Part shown: positions 39,687 through 48,657 of the stretch, piece by piece
Layout of the letters: each line of letters starts with the position of its first letter
How positions within the stretch are numbered: the stretch's first letter is position 1
Source of the DNA: Leptolyngbya sp. BL0902
Lineage (GTDB): Bacteria > Cyanobacteriota > Cyanobacteriia > Phormidesmidales > Phormidesmidaceae
Direction: 5' to 3'
Assembly (NCBI RefSeq): GCF_016403105.1
Contig: NZ_CP046155.1
Location: 3,439,906 to 3,503,905 of the forward strand
DNA: 64,000 nt
Translations under genes and position numbers: made by a program
Notes under the pieces: model-generated
What the model saw: the letters and a program-made list of their open reading frames with translations, nothing else
What the model was told of the DNA's origin: nothing
Databases searched by the model: none

Positions 39687-40172
39687 ATGCTTCACCATGC
39701 TTCTATTCGCACCGCCGATATTCACCGGGCCATCGCCTTTTACGAACGGCTAGGCTTTGAGGTGCGGGAGCGCTTCACCACGGGCATGACCCTCGCCTGC
39801 TGGATGGAGGGCTTGGGTGGACGGATTGAGCTGATCCAAATTCCAGAGCCCCGTCCCGCCGCCGATGCCTTCCACGACGAGCACTATACGGGCTATTACC
39901 ACCTGTCCTTTGATCTGACGGATCGGGTGGAGAGTTTGCCCCATTGGCTGGCGGAACTGCGGCAAGCCTTTGGCGTGGGGACCTCTGCAGTGGATGGCAT
40001 GGCGGATTCCACCCCTGCTAAGGACGGGACGGCGGCGGGTATGCTTAGGGTACTCCTAGAACCCCAGCAGCAAATCATTGGCGATCACGTTTACGAGGTG
40101 GCTTTCCTCGCCGATGCCGATGGCCTACCCCTAGAATTTATCCGAGTCCTTGGCCATGTCCACACCCCATGA
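39687..40172 (+). CDS. VOC / glyoxalase family protein
   Basis: The 161-residue protein opens with MLHHASIRTADIHRAIAFYERLGFEV, the first beta-alpha-beta-beta-beta module of the vicinal oxygen chelate fold. A second module has HVYEVAFLADADGLPLEFIRV with the usual C-terminal metal-binding glutamate. Candidate metal ligands are His4, a glutamate in RIELIQIPEP, His in YYHLSFDL and Glu near the end. The substrate is unknown. The end overlaps the next gene by 17 nt, so the two are co-expressed. Confidence 0.85.
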   Translation: MLHHASIRTADIHRAIAFYERLGFEVRERFTTGMTLACWMEGLGGRIELIQIPEPRPAADAFHDEHYTGYYHLSFDLTDRVESLPHWLAELRQAFGVGTSAVDGMADSTPAKDGTAAGMLRVLLEPQQQIIGDHVYEVAFLADADGLPLEFIRVLGHVHTP

Positions 40173-41580
40173 GGCGCTTCCCTTCATCGACAACTGGGCC
40201 TACCTAAAAACCGAGCTGGCTTGGCTGGATCGATTGTTGATGGTGGCGATGTCGCGCCAAAAGCGGGAAATCGAAGAGGTGGATGATTTTGCCATCTCCG
40301 ATCAGGATCGGGTGACGAGCCACTGGTGGAAGGGGATCGTGTCCCTCAATGGCAAACCGGGCTATGACCATGCTCGTCCGCCCAAGGCCGCTGCTAACCG
40401 AGGGGCCAACTACGCCCAGCACCTCGAAGCCCGCATCCAGGCCAGCCAGCAGCAGGGGGTTTCCCTCGCTCTCCCCCAACTGCGGGATCAGCTCCAGCTC
40501 AGCGCCTTCGAGAAAAACGTGATTTTGATGGCCCTGGCCCCAGAAATTAACCAGCGCTTCGGGCGGCTCTACGGCTATCTGCAATACCAGCACGACGAAT
40601 CGGAATGGGATTTGCCCACGGTGGATCTCTGCCTGCGCCTGCTCTGCCGCAACGACCAAGAATGGCGGCAGGCCCGCCCGATGATTGCCCCCAGCGGTCG
40701 CCTGGTTAGCCTGGGGCTGGTGGAATGGGCCAGCACCGAAGACACCACCCTGCTCAGCCGCCACCTGCGTCTGGCGGAACCCCTCACCACCTACCTGCTG
40801 TCCGAAAACCCCGACCCCAGCCAGATTCAGTCCTGGCTTACCGCCGCCCTGGCTCCGCCCCTGCAAGCCCTGCCCCCCACCGAGGCCGAGCCGCCCCTGG
40901 TGCTGCCCGACCCGGTGATCAGCCAACTGGATACCCTCTGCGCCCTCGTCCCATCCGAGGCCCATCCTGTGGTGCTACTTACCGGAGACAAGGGCACAGG
41001 CAAAACCCAAACCGCCCGCTGGATCGCCCATCGCCTTGGCCTACCGCTGACGGTGCTAGACCTAGCCGCCACCACCGAAGCCGACTACGAAACCCTCTTT
41101 GCTGCCCTTGCCGCCCTGCCCCCTGGGGTGCTGCTGATCAAAAATTCCCAGCCTTGGCTAGGCCGCACCCCCATCCTAGAATCCGCCCTGGTAGAACAAT
41201 GGCTTACCCAGCGCCAAAGCCAACCGGGCCTAACGCTTTTTGCCGCCCACCCGTTGCACAGCATCAAACTGGCTTGGCGACAGCGCTGTGATGGTGTAAT
41301 TGGCCTGCCAATGCCCACCGCCACCGCCCGCAAAACCCTCTGGAAACAAGCCCTTCCGGCAGACCTGCCCCTGCACCGCAACCTGCCCTGGACGACCCTG
41401 GCCCAGTTCCCCCTCAGCGGTGGCGATATCCAAACCCTGGCCCACACCGCCGCCGCCCTGGCCCGCCAAGATCAATCCCCCAGCCTTATGGCCACCCACC
41501 TCCAACAGGCGCTGGCCCTACACCACCCTCGCCTGAAATGGCCCAAGACCACCCAATCCTCCCAGTCCACAAAACCCTAA
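40156..41580 (+). CDS. AAA-type ATPase with degenerate Walker B
   Basis: The 474-residue protein has a helical N-terminal domain (about 1-235, DNWAYLKTELAWLDRLL) and an AAA module. Walker A is GDKGTGKT at 277-284. Where Walker B should have acidic residues the sequence reads GVLLIKNSQPWLG, with Lys329-Asn330 after the hydrophobic strand, so ATP hydrolysis is doubtful while binding may persist. The C-terminal lid (FPLSGGDIQTLAHTAAALAR) is normal. I chose the ATG at 40156, inside the end of the VOC gene. Its role is unknown, possibly remodelling or regulation with the VOC partner. Confidence 0.8.
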   Translation: MSTPHEALPFIDNWAYLKTELAWLDRLLMVAMSRQKREIEEVDDFAISDQDRVTSHWWKGIVSLNGKPGYDHARPPKAAANRGANYAQHLEARIQASQQQGVSLALPQLRDQLQLSAFEKNVILMALAPEINQRFGRLYGYLQYQHDESEWDLPTVDLCLRLLCRNDQEWRQARPMIAPSGRLVSLGLVEWASTEDTTLLSRHLRLAEPLTTYLLSENPDPSQIQSWLTAALAPPLQALPPTEAEPPLVLPDPVISQLDTLCALVPSEAHPVVLLTGDKGTGKTQTARWIAHRLGLPLTVLDLAATTEADYETLFAALAALPPGVLLIKNSQPWLGRTPILESALVEQWLTQRQSQPGLTLFAAHPLHSIKLAWRQRCDGVIGLPMPTATARKTLWKQALPADLPLHRNLPWTTLAQFPLSGGDIQTLAHTAAALARQDQSPSLMATHLQQALALHHPRLKWPKTTQSSQSTKP

Positions 41581-41650
41581 CGGGGCCAATCTACGGATCC
41601 TCTAGGAATAGCCTGCGCCACCGTTCTAGGCCATGGAGCGGGGCCGTTTC

Positions 41651-43339
41651 CTATTCAATACTCACACCGCCAAAGGTTTCGGCGGCTTTGCCCGGTTTGG
41701 CGAGGGGGGCCTTTTCCATCTGGCGGGCCTGTTTGCGGTGGGATTGAAAATAGCCCAGCCATGCTGCCGGGGCATCCATGGTTTCGCCACCGTGCTTGGT
41801 TTTGCGCTGGCGCACCTGGCAAAGGACGGGGGTGTTGACGCAAGCCCCTGACACAATCACCTGGCCCTTGGTGAGGGAGGGCAGTTCTTGGAGCAAATCC
41901 CGTCCGGCGGCTTCCACGCCATACTTCAGGCTTTCCTGGTCTACGGGGTTCACAATCCGCATCAGAAATTGGCTCATGCACTGGGACAGCACATCGGAAT
42001 CGAGCTTGCCGGGACGTTGGGTAATCAGGCCGACGCCCATGCCGAATTTGCGGCCTTCGCTGAGAATCGTCCGCAGAATTTGCTTGCAGCGGGAGGGTTC
42101 GTGGCCGGGGGCAAAGCGGTGGGCTTCTTCGACCAGGATAAACACCGGATAGGGCAGATAGTTTTCGTCGTCGGGGGCGATTTTGTCCTTGGCGGTGTTC
42201 ATGCGGGCCTGGTAGCTTTGGCGCAGCACCGCCGCACAAATCACCTGCTGTTCTTCCTGGCTAATTTCGTTCATTTGCAACACGGTGACTTGTCCGGGGG
42301 CAAACAAATCCTTTGGGGCCAAGTGCTGCATTCGGTGAAAATAATCCGACCGTTCCAGCTTGCCCAATTTCCACTCTAGGGCGGGGGCAGAGGAACCCGT
42401 TTTTTCGTTGCCTTCGTCGTCGGTGCTGCGGTCGGATTCGTAGCAGGCGGCGATCAAATCCTGCACATCCCAGCGGTGGTCGCCCAGTTTGTGCTTGCCC
42501 AGCAGGCTAAAGGCTTTGTTGAGGATGGCCTGCTGGCGGTCGCTCATGTCGGGCAGCAGGGTCAAAATATCGTAGTAATCCAGGGAGGACATGCGAATGC
42601 GGATGTCGTCGGGGGTGAGGATTTTCACCGCTGGGCTATAGCCATCGTCCGCCGCAAAGGCCGGATGGCCGCGCATATCGGTGAGGGTGCCGTACTCGCC
42701 GTGGGGGTCAAAAATCAGCACCGCCGCCCGGTTGTAGGGGCTCATCAGTTCCTCAATCAACACCCCCGCCGTGTAGGACTTACCGGAACCCGTCCCCGCC
42801 AAAATCGCCATGTGGGTGCTCACCAGTTCCTTCACATCCAGGGCCACGGGCACCCGTCCACCGGGCCGCAGCAGCAGGGAACCAATGTGGGCCGACCCCG
42901 CCGCCTGGGGCTGCTTTTTGTTGATGATGGCCTGCAAACTGGCATCGTCCGCCAGGTAGACCTTTGCGCCTGGATCGGGGGCCATGCGGGGGTTAATAAA
43001 GCCCAGGGCCGGATGGAAATAGCCCACCACATCCACCGTCACCTCGTAGATCTCCGGGTTGGGATGGGCAAACCCCACCAGGGCGGCGATGGCCTCCGGG
43101 TTGATGTCGGGGTCGGCAAAGAGGCGGTCGGGCAGGTGGTCGATCAACGTCAGGGCCGAAATTTTGCCCAAAATCTCCGCCTGGGGCAAGTCCACCACAT
43201 CCACCCGGTAGTAGACAAACTCGCCAATCTTCACCTGGCGATGGTCGGCGGTGATGAACAAATATTGGTTGCCCGTCTCCCCCGGCCCTTTCACCGTGCC
43301 AATCACCGGAAGCTCTGGAGGTTTGGGTTTGGGTGCCAT
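41651..43339 (-). CDS. HerA-like DNA-translocating ATPase (DUF87)
   Basis: HerA-FtsK superfamily ATPases form hexamers that pump DNA, usually with the nuclease NurA in end resection or defence. The 562-residue protein has an N-terminal HAS-like barrel (about 10-130), Walker A AGTGSGKSYTAGVLIEEL near 180-197, the strand VLIFDPHGEYG, Walker B FILVEEAHRFAPG near 405-417, and the arginine/sensor motif LITQRPGKLDSDVLSQC. No nurA gene is next to it; its neighbours are a converging AAA ATPase and a DUF1802 gene. The function may be repair rather than defence. Confidence 0.88.
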   Translation of the reverse strand: MAPKPKPPELPVIGTVKGPGETGNQYLFITADHRQVKIGEFVYYRVDVVDLPQAEILGKISALTLIDHLPDRLFADPDINPEAIAALVGFAHPNPEIYEVTVDVVGYFHPALGFINPRMAPDPGAKVYLADDASLQAIINKKQPQAAGSAHIGSLLLRPGGRVPVALDVKELVSTHMAILAGTGSGKSYTAGVLIEELMSPYNRAAVLIFDPHGEYGTLTDMRGHPAFAADDGYSPAVKILTPDDIRIRMSSLDYYDILTLLPDMSDRQQAILNKAFSLLGKHKLGDHRWDVQDLIAACYESDRSTDDEGNEKTGSSAPALEWKLGKLERSDYFHRMQHLAPKDLFAPGQVTVLQMNEISQEEQQVICAAVLRQSYQARMNTAKDKIAPDDENYLPYPVFILVEEAHRFAPGHEPSRCKQILRTILSEGRKFGMGVGLITQRPGKLDSDVLSQCMSQFLMRIVNPVDQESLKYGVEAAGRDLLQELPSLTKGQVIVSGACVNTPVLCQVRQRKTKHGGETMDAPAAWLGYFQSHRKQARQMEKAPLAKPGKAAETFGGVSIE

Positions 43340-43477
43340 CGGGATGTCCTACTCCGGGGGTGCCGTCCGATTCGTCACCGCAGGGGCCAACGACCAACGG
43401 CGGAAACCATTGCCAAAAAAAGTCTAGCACCCTTCTTTAGATCACCCGTACGTCTCTCACCCTAGGCCTGGGTTTGC

Positions 43478-44053
43478 CTAAAGCATTGCCGCCTCATCGG
43501 GCAGATCGGCCAAAAGGCGCGAGACTCGGTGCTGATAATCGGTATCAGTGAGAGCGGGGGTGCTGTCTTCTACACCGACGCTTTGCCCTAGTTCCACCCA
43601 GGAGCGACATCCTCGATAGCCGCTGTGCCACGGTAGCGTCACGGGGTTGTTAAACCGATAGGCCCGCAGCAACAGGCCGTAGAGCGGGCGTTCCGACTGC
43701 CACTGGAGGCGTTCTTGCACAAATTGGCTTGTCCAAATCAGGTCGGGCACGAGGTCTAGGGCGGCTTCGGTGGAGGGCAGGGTGAACCCGTGGGTAATTT
43801 CGGCCCAGCCTGAGAAGATTACGGATTCGGGCTTTTCGTCCGTTGGGGTGGGTTGCACCAGGTCTTGAAACTCTGGCTTAATCAGCCCTGGCTTTTGGTG
43901 CTCGAAGGTGGGCAGCAGCAACCCCTGGCGCGTCACCACCGAGAACTGCCCCTGCTGTTCCCGAATGCCGCCCTTCCGCAGCAGCAAAATTGTCTGTCCC
44001 TGGAGCAGGGCCGTTACCGCTGCATCCCATTCCTTCAGCGCCCAAGTCAGCAT
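43478..44053 (-). CDS. DUF1802 family protein
   Basis: The 191-residue protein matches DUF1802: ALKEWDAAVTALLQGQTILLLRKGGIRE at the N-terminus, LLPTFEHQKPGLIKP, and QWQSERPLYGLLLRAYRFNNPV with W-H near the C-terminus. The family is typical of cyanobacteria and some other bacteria and has no established function. It is soluble with no signal peptide. It lies 138 nt upstream of the HerA-like gene on the same strand and may share its transcript. Confidence 0.8.
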   Translation of the reverse strand: MLTWALKEWDAAVTALLQGQTILLLRKGGIREQQGQFSVVTRQGLLLPTFEHQKPGLIKPEFQDLVQPTPTDEKPESVIFSGWAEITHGFTLPSTEAALDLVPDLIWTSQFVQERLQWQSERPLYGLLLRAYRFNNPVTLPWHSGYRGCRSWVELGQSVGVEDSTPALTDTDYQHRVSRLLADLPDEAAML

Positions 44054-44175
44054 GGGTTATTCCTCGCGCAGGGGTGAATCCAAATCTCTAGCCCATGGTA
44101 GGTTAACCCGCCCAAAATGAAGCAGGGGGGAATCTAATCAGGCCAAGGGCGAGACGCAAGGGCGAACACCCGGAT

Positions 44176-46794
44176 CTAGCGGCGATGGCTGAGGTGGCCG
44201 AGGGCTTTGAGATAGCCCAGCAGTTCCCGCTGGATCTGGCGGAGGTGCTGGATTTCGGCTTTGCTCAGCCCTGGGTTGAGGGTTGGGCTAGTGGCCTGGG
44301 TCAGGGGGCGATGACCCAGTTGGGCCAAGGCTTGGTAGGCTTTCTGGGCGTTGTGAAAGTGGGGATGGTGGCCGTAGTGCTGCTTTCCAGGGCCGTTGAA
44401 CCAGATCTCTAAACGGCTGGAGGGGCCAGGGGGCAGGGTGGGCCGAAAGGGAGAAATTGGGGAACTTGTCCTCTGGCTGGGGGCTACCAGCTGCTTCACC
44501 CAGGTGGAAATTTCTAGGTGGGCCAACAGCAGGGGCCAGTCATCGCGGTTGAGGGGGTGCTGTCGTCGCCATACGGGGGCGGTTTTCCAGGTCTCTAGCC
44601 AGGTCAGCAACTCTACAGCGGGCATGGGACGGGCAATACTGTAGCCCTGGGCCAGTTCGCAGCCCAGTTGCAGCAGCAGCTTGCCATGGGCCAAGGTTTC
44701 CACCCCTTCCGCCACCACCTGCCGCCGAAACACCTGGGCAAGGTCAATCACCCCTTCAATGATGGCCAGGTCTTGGGGATCCCTCAGCATATTGCGAACA
44801 AAGCTTTGGTCAATTTTGACCTGGGCGACGGGAAGTTGTTTGAGGTGGGCTAAGGAGGTTGACCCCGTTCCAAAGTCATCCAGCGCAAACTGCACCCCCA
44901 TCGCCTGACATGCCTCAATTACCTCGGCCATGCGATCTAGGTTTTTGATGGCATTGGTTTCTATCACCTCAATTTCTAGGGATTGCGCTAGGGCGGCGGG
45001 ATAGGCGGCGAGGAGAGCCGTCAACCGAGCCACAAAGTCTGGCTGTTGCAGGTGTTGGGCTTCTAGGTTCACGCTAATGGTCAGCGGTAGCCCTGCCCCG
45101 TGCCACTGGGCCAACTGGTCTAGGGCGGTGGCTATTACCCATTCCCCCACATCTGTGGCCAGAGGATGTTCGGCTAGGGCCGGGAGAAATTGCGCGGGCA
45201 GCAGCAGCCCTTGGTCGGGGTGTTGCCAACGAATTAGGGCTTCGGCCCCCAGCACTTGGCCCGTACCCATATTCACCTTGGGCTGGTAGTACAGCTCAAA
45301 CTGCTCCTGGGCGAGGGCTTGGCGGAGTTGGTCTAGGCTGGCACGGCGATGGTGGGCGCTGCGGTGGCCATCGGTATCAAAGAGGTAGCAGCGGTTTTTC
45401 CCCGATGTTTTGGCTTGGTACATGGCTTGATCGGCCTGTCGCAGCAATTGATCGGCATCGATGGGGTCAAGCTGGGGGTAAAACGTAGCTCCCAAACTGG
45501 CCGAAACCTGTAGGGTATCGCCGCCCCACTGCACGGGTTGGGCGGCGGCAGACAGGATGCGCTGCAAAATGGGCTGGCTACCCTCAGGGCTCCCCACATC
45601 CAACATCACCGCTACAAATTCATCTCCTCCCAAGCGGGCTAGGGTGTCCTCTTGGCGAAGGGCGCGGGTCATGCGCTTGGCCACAGTAATGAGTAGGTAA
45701 TCCCCGGCTTCGTGGCCGTGGTTGTCGTTCACCGCCTTAAACCCGTCTAGGTCAATGTAGGCCACCGCCAAGCACTGACGATGGCGCATAGCCTGGGCCA
45801 TGGCCTGGTGCAGGCGATCCGCCAACAGGACTCGATTAGGCAGGCTGGTGAGGGCATCGTAGTGGGCGATGTGCTCTAGTTCTTGCTGATGAATTTTTTG
45901 TAGGGTGATGTTGGAAAACAGGGCCACGTAGCGCTGGGTTTGACCCTCGGCATCGCAGACGGCGCTGATGGTCAGCAGTTCGGCATAGACTTCGCCATCC
46001 TTGCGGCGATTCCAAATTTCGCCACACCAGTAGCCCTTGTCCGCTAGGTCTCGCCACATGGCCCGATAAAACGGAGCCTCTTGCAGACCGGATTTCAGCA
46101 GGCGAGGATTGCGTCCTAGGGCCTCCTCACGGCTGTACCCGGTGATGTGGGTAAAGGCTTTGTTCACGTCTAGGATGGTGCCCAGGGCATCGGTAATCAA
46201 AATGCCTTCGCGGGCGTGGGTGAACACACTAGCAGCCAGTTCCAGTTGTTCGTTGCTGGTGCGTAGTTCCTGCTCAAGCTGCTTGCGGTAGGCAATCTCA
46301 TTCGTCAACTCCTGGGTGCGATTCTCCACCCGTTCCTCTAGGTGGGTGAGGAGATCCTGAAGGCGGCGGTTTTTGTCTTGGATATCGCGCAAAAAAGCCC
46401 GATTTTCCAGCACCGTCGCCACAATATTGGCAATATTGCTGACATAGGGCCGATAGAGGTAGAAAATCTCCTCCGCATCGATGCCTAGCAGCAAATGGCC
46501 GTACTGGTGGCGCGGGCTAGATAGGGGAAAACTCTGCTGAACCAGGGGATTGGACGGTCTCGTGCCTAGGAGGGTAGGGCTGGGCTGAAGATGCCCCATC
46601 CCTTGGCTGGGGTAGACGATGCCCTCGACACACAGACTAACTTGGGCGACCCCCGGAATTTCCCGCAGGGCTGCCCCTAAAAAAACCGCCATCGCCCCCG
46701 AATCGGGCAGCACATCTAACATGCTGGGAATCACCAAGAGGCGACCCAACACCTCAGGCCGCACCGATAGGGGGACAGAGGTAGCATTAGCCAT
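44176..46794 (-). CDS. PAS-GGDEF-EAL cyclic-di-GMP protein with CZB-like tail
   Basis: The 872-residue soluble protein has a sensory N-terminal region (about 1-130), a coiled coil (145-185), a PAS domain (about 190-300, FTHAREGILITDALGTILDVN), a GGDEF domain with intact LGGDEFVA, and an EAL domain with GAEALIRWQHP, EVIETNA, DDFGTG, KIDQSF and EGVET all conserved. Both diguanylate cyclase and phosphodiesterase activity are possible; in such fusions the EAL part often dominates. The tail (LLAHLEISTWVKQLV, then IWFNGPGKQHYGHHPHF) resembles a CZB zinc-binding domain but lacks its cysteine. The start overlaps the MEDS gene by 8 nt. Confidence 0.93.
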   Translation of the reverse strand: MANATSVPLSVRPEVLGRLLVIPSMLDVLPDSGAMAVFLGAALREIPGVAQVSLCVEGIVYPSQGMGHLQPSPTLLGTRPSNPLVQQSFPLSSPRHQYGHLLLGIDAEEIFYLYRPYVSNIANIVATVLENRAFLRDIQDKNRRLQDLLTHLEERVENRTQELTNEIAYRKQLEQELRTSNEQLELAASVFTHAREGILITDALGTILDVNKAFTHITGYSREEALGRNPRLLKSGLQEAPFYRAMWRDLADKGYWCGEIWNRRKDGEVYAELLTISAVCDAEGQTQRYVALFSNITLQKIHQQELEHIAHYDALTSLPNRVLLADRLHQAMAQAMRHRQCLAVAYIDLDGFKAVNDNHGHEAGDYLLITVAKRMTRALRQEDTLARLGGDEFVAVMLDVGSPEGSQPILQRILSAAAQPVQWGGDTLQVSASLGATFYPQLDPIDADQLLRQADQAMYQAKTSGKNRCYLFDTDGHRSAHHRRASLDQLRQALAQEQFELYYQPKVNMGTGQVLGAEALIRWQHPDQGLLLPAQFLPALAEHPLATDVGEWVIATALDQLAQWHGAGLPLTISVNLEAQHLQQPDFVARLTALLAAYPAALAQSLEIEVIETNAIKNLDRMAEVIEACQAMGVQFALDDFGTGSTSLAHLKQLPVAQVKIDQSFVRNMLRDPQDLAIIEGVIDLAQVFRRQVVAEGVETLAHGKLLLQLGCELAQGYSIARPMPAVELLTWLETWKTAPVWRRQHPLNRDDWPLLLAHLEISTWVKQLVAPSQRTSSPISPFRPTLPPGPSSRLEIWFNGPGKQHYGHHPHFHNAQKAYQALAQLGHRPLTQATSPTLNPGLSKAEIQHLRQIQRELLGYLKALGHLSHRR

Positions 46795-47452
46795 CGAGGG
46801 GCAATCCGTGACGGGTCAGGAACTCTTCGGGCGGGATGTAGTAAGGATTGCGGACGATCTGGCCGCGCACCACCATCATCGGATGCACTTGGAGGATCTC
46901 AAACAGGGTGGCCCCATCAAACTGGTTGGCATCGTACTGGCAGATGGCCGTGAGGGGATGGGTTTCCATCAGCAAATTGAGGCGAGACTCGTACTCCACC
47001 AGTTCTTCGGCCCCGGTGATGTGGGGAGACAGCGCCCAGGACATTTCCCCCGTCACCCGCACGTTAGGCCAGTGGTTTTCTTGGCAGGTATGATGGAGGT
47101 CTTTGAGACGGCTAATCATCCCCTTGGCCGTAAAGTGGCCATCGGGGCAATAGACCGTATGGGCGGGGCAGAACATCACATGGTCGCGGTGGCGGGCGTC
47201 GGGGGGATGAATGCCAATGGACATGAGGTATTCTTCTAGCAAATCGGCATTATCCAGATCGGCAAAATAGCCCACCAACTCCTCGCTAGTAATGCCGCTG
47301 TTGGTATAGCGGGCCACCACCTCGCGCCGCTCGTCCTCATCGTTGAAGATGTAGCACATGTGGGTATTGGCCGGAAAGGGCTCCGCCGTAAACCCCATAT
47401 CGATAATCGGGCTGGTGGCTGCATCGGTATCAAGCCTGACGGTCGTAGTCAT
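46787..47452 (-). CDS. MEDS (DcmR-like) sensory domain protein
   Basis: The 221-residue single-domain protein has the MEDS pattern: PANTHMCYIFNDEDERREVVARYTNSGI, then EELVGYFADL, HTVYCPDGHFTAKGMISRL, VRVTGEMSWAL, and ICQYDANQFDGATLFEILQVHPMMVVRG. Such domains are circadian KaiC-like in fold and are thought to sense small hydrocarbon-type ligands. AAGGAG lies 8 nt before the ATG. The stop overlaps the start of the GGDEF-EAL gene within ATGGCTAA, so the two are coupled; the sensor probably controls the second-messenger enzyme. Confidence 0.88.
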   Translation of the reverse strand: MTTTVRLDTDAATSPIIDMGFTAEPFPANTHMCYIFNDEDERREVVARYTNSGITSEELVGYFADLDNADLLEEYLMSIGIHPPDARHRDHVMFCPAHTVYCPDGHFTAKGMISRLKDLHHTCQENHWPNVRVTGEMSWALSPHITGAEELVEYESRLNLLMETHPLTAICQYDANQFDGATLFEILQVHPMMVVRGQIVRNPYYIPPEEFLTRHGLPLDG

Positions 47453-47721
47453 AGGGTAGTCTCCTTACCCAGCGGTAAAGTGCCCAAGTTGCCTCCCCCG
47501 CTGGGTGGCAATACAACAACCGGAGAGTTCCAGAACACGATTCCCCGCCCCTGCTATCACCACCCTGGTTTCGTGCTCGTAACCCTGGCTGGTTAGGGCC
47601 ATATCCGCCCTAGGGGAGAAGATTCCCTAGAAGTCGCCTTATTACGAGTGTGCCCTGTTCTGAAGGCTTGGGCTCTGTGCCGAGCGTTAATTTTTGTAGG
47701 TTCTGGGCGGTTTGCTCAGGA

Positions 47722-48642
47722 TTATCCCGGATCGGTCGGCTGGGGTGAGCCCCCCTGGAGGAGATCAATGATCATCCCCTCCTGCGCCAAGGCCGCTTGG
47801 GGAAAGGCCGCCTGAATATGGCCTTCAAGCTGGGCGAGGTAACTATCGCTGTGGCAGGGGTTGTGGTGAAACAACAGCAGCCGCTTAACGCCGCTGGCCT
47901 TGGCAATCTCCACGCCCATTTCCCACGGGGCTTGGTGATGGCTTTGTAGGTCGGCGTAGGCCATGTCGAGGTAGGTGCCGTCAAAAATCAGCAAATCGGC
48001 GGCGGCGGCCAAAAAGAGAAGGTTGGGGTCTGCCACTGCCGCATCGGGATCGGTGTCGCTGGCATAGACCATCGACTTTCCCTGCCATGTCACCCGATAG
48101 CCCAGGGCAGCGGTATGAGGATTGAGGCTGACGGTATCAATGCTCACGTCGCCAATCTTGAGGTGGCTACCGGGCTGGATGGTGTGAAAGGCTAGGTCAG
48201 CGGTCATCGCCTGCAACGGCTTAAAAAAGTTGGGCCGCAGCATTTGCTCGGTGAGGCGCTGCTTGATGGAGGCCCCATTCAGAGCGGTGGCCCCATAGAT
48301 GTGTAGATGACTGTCCGCATCGAAGGCGGGATGGAAAAACGGAAACCCCTGGATTCGATCCCAGTGGGTATGGGTAAAAAACAGATGGGCCTCCACGGGC
48401 CGATCCTGCTGGGCTAACTGAAGCCCCAGGGATCGCAGCCCCGTACCGCCATCAAAAATCAGGCGTTGATCCGCCACCTGCACTTCGACACAGGCGGTGT
48501 TGCCGCCATAGCGCACGGTATCGGGGCCGGGGGTGGGGATATTGCCCCGCACGCCCCAGAAGCGCACCAAAAATTGGGATGGGGGATGATCAGGAACAGC
48601 GTCGCGAGAAGAGTGGGATCCAGATGGAACAGCGTAGGACAT
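47722..48642 (-). CDS. Metallo-beta-lactamase-fold hydrolase
   Basis: The 306-residue protein has RFWGVRGNIPTPGPDTVRYGGNTACVEV at the N-terminus and the MBL motif HTHWDRIQGFPFF. The fifth position of the usual HxHxDH is Arg instead of His. Further motifs are LGYRVTWQGKSMVYASDTDPD (metal-bridging Asp) and LLLFHHNPCHSD (last histidine). The overall layout resembles PhnP/RNase Z-like members. The Arg replacement may remove one metal site or be normal for this subgroup. It follows the SpoIID-like gene by 15 nt, so they form an operon. Confidence 0.85.
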   Translation of the reverse strand: MSYAVPSGSHSSRDAVPDHPPSQFLVRFWGVRGNIPTPGPDTVRYGGNTACVEVQVADQRLIFDGGTGLRSLGLQLAQQDRPVEAHLFFTHTHWDRIQGFPFFHPAFDADSHLHIYGATALNGASIKQRLTEQMLRPNFFKPLQAMTADLAFHTIQPGSHLKIGDVSIDTVSLNPHTAALGYRVTWQGKSMVYASDTDPDAAVADPNLLFLAAAADLLIFDGTYLDMAYADLQSHHQAPWEMGVEIAKASGVKRLLLFHHNPCHSDSYLAQLEGHIQAAFPQAALAQEGMIIDLLQGGSPQPTDPG

Positions 48643-48657
48643 GGGGCAGCATAGGAA

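Noticed and set aside
41651-44053. HerA-NurA defence pair
   Set aside because: HerA is present, but the neighbour is DUF1802 with no NurA features, so I do not call a HerA-based defence system.
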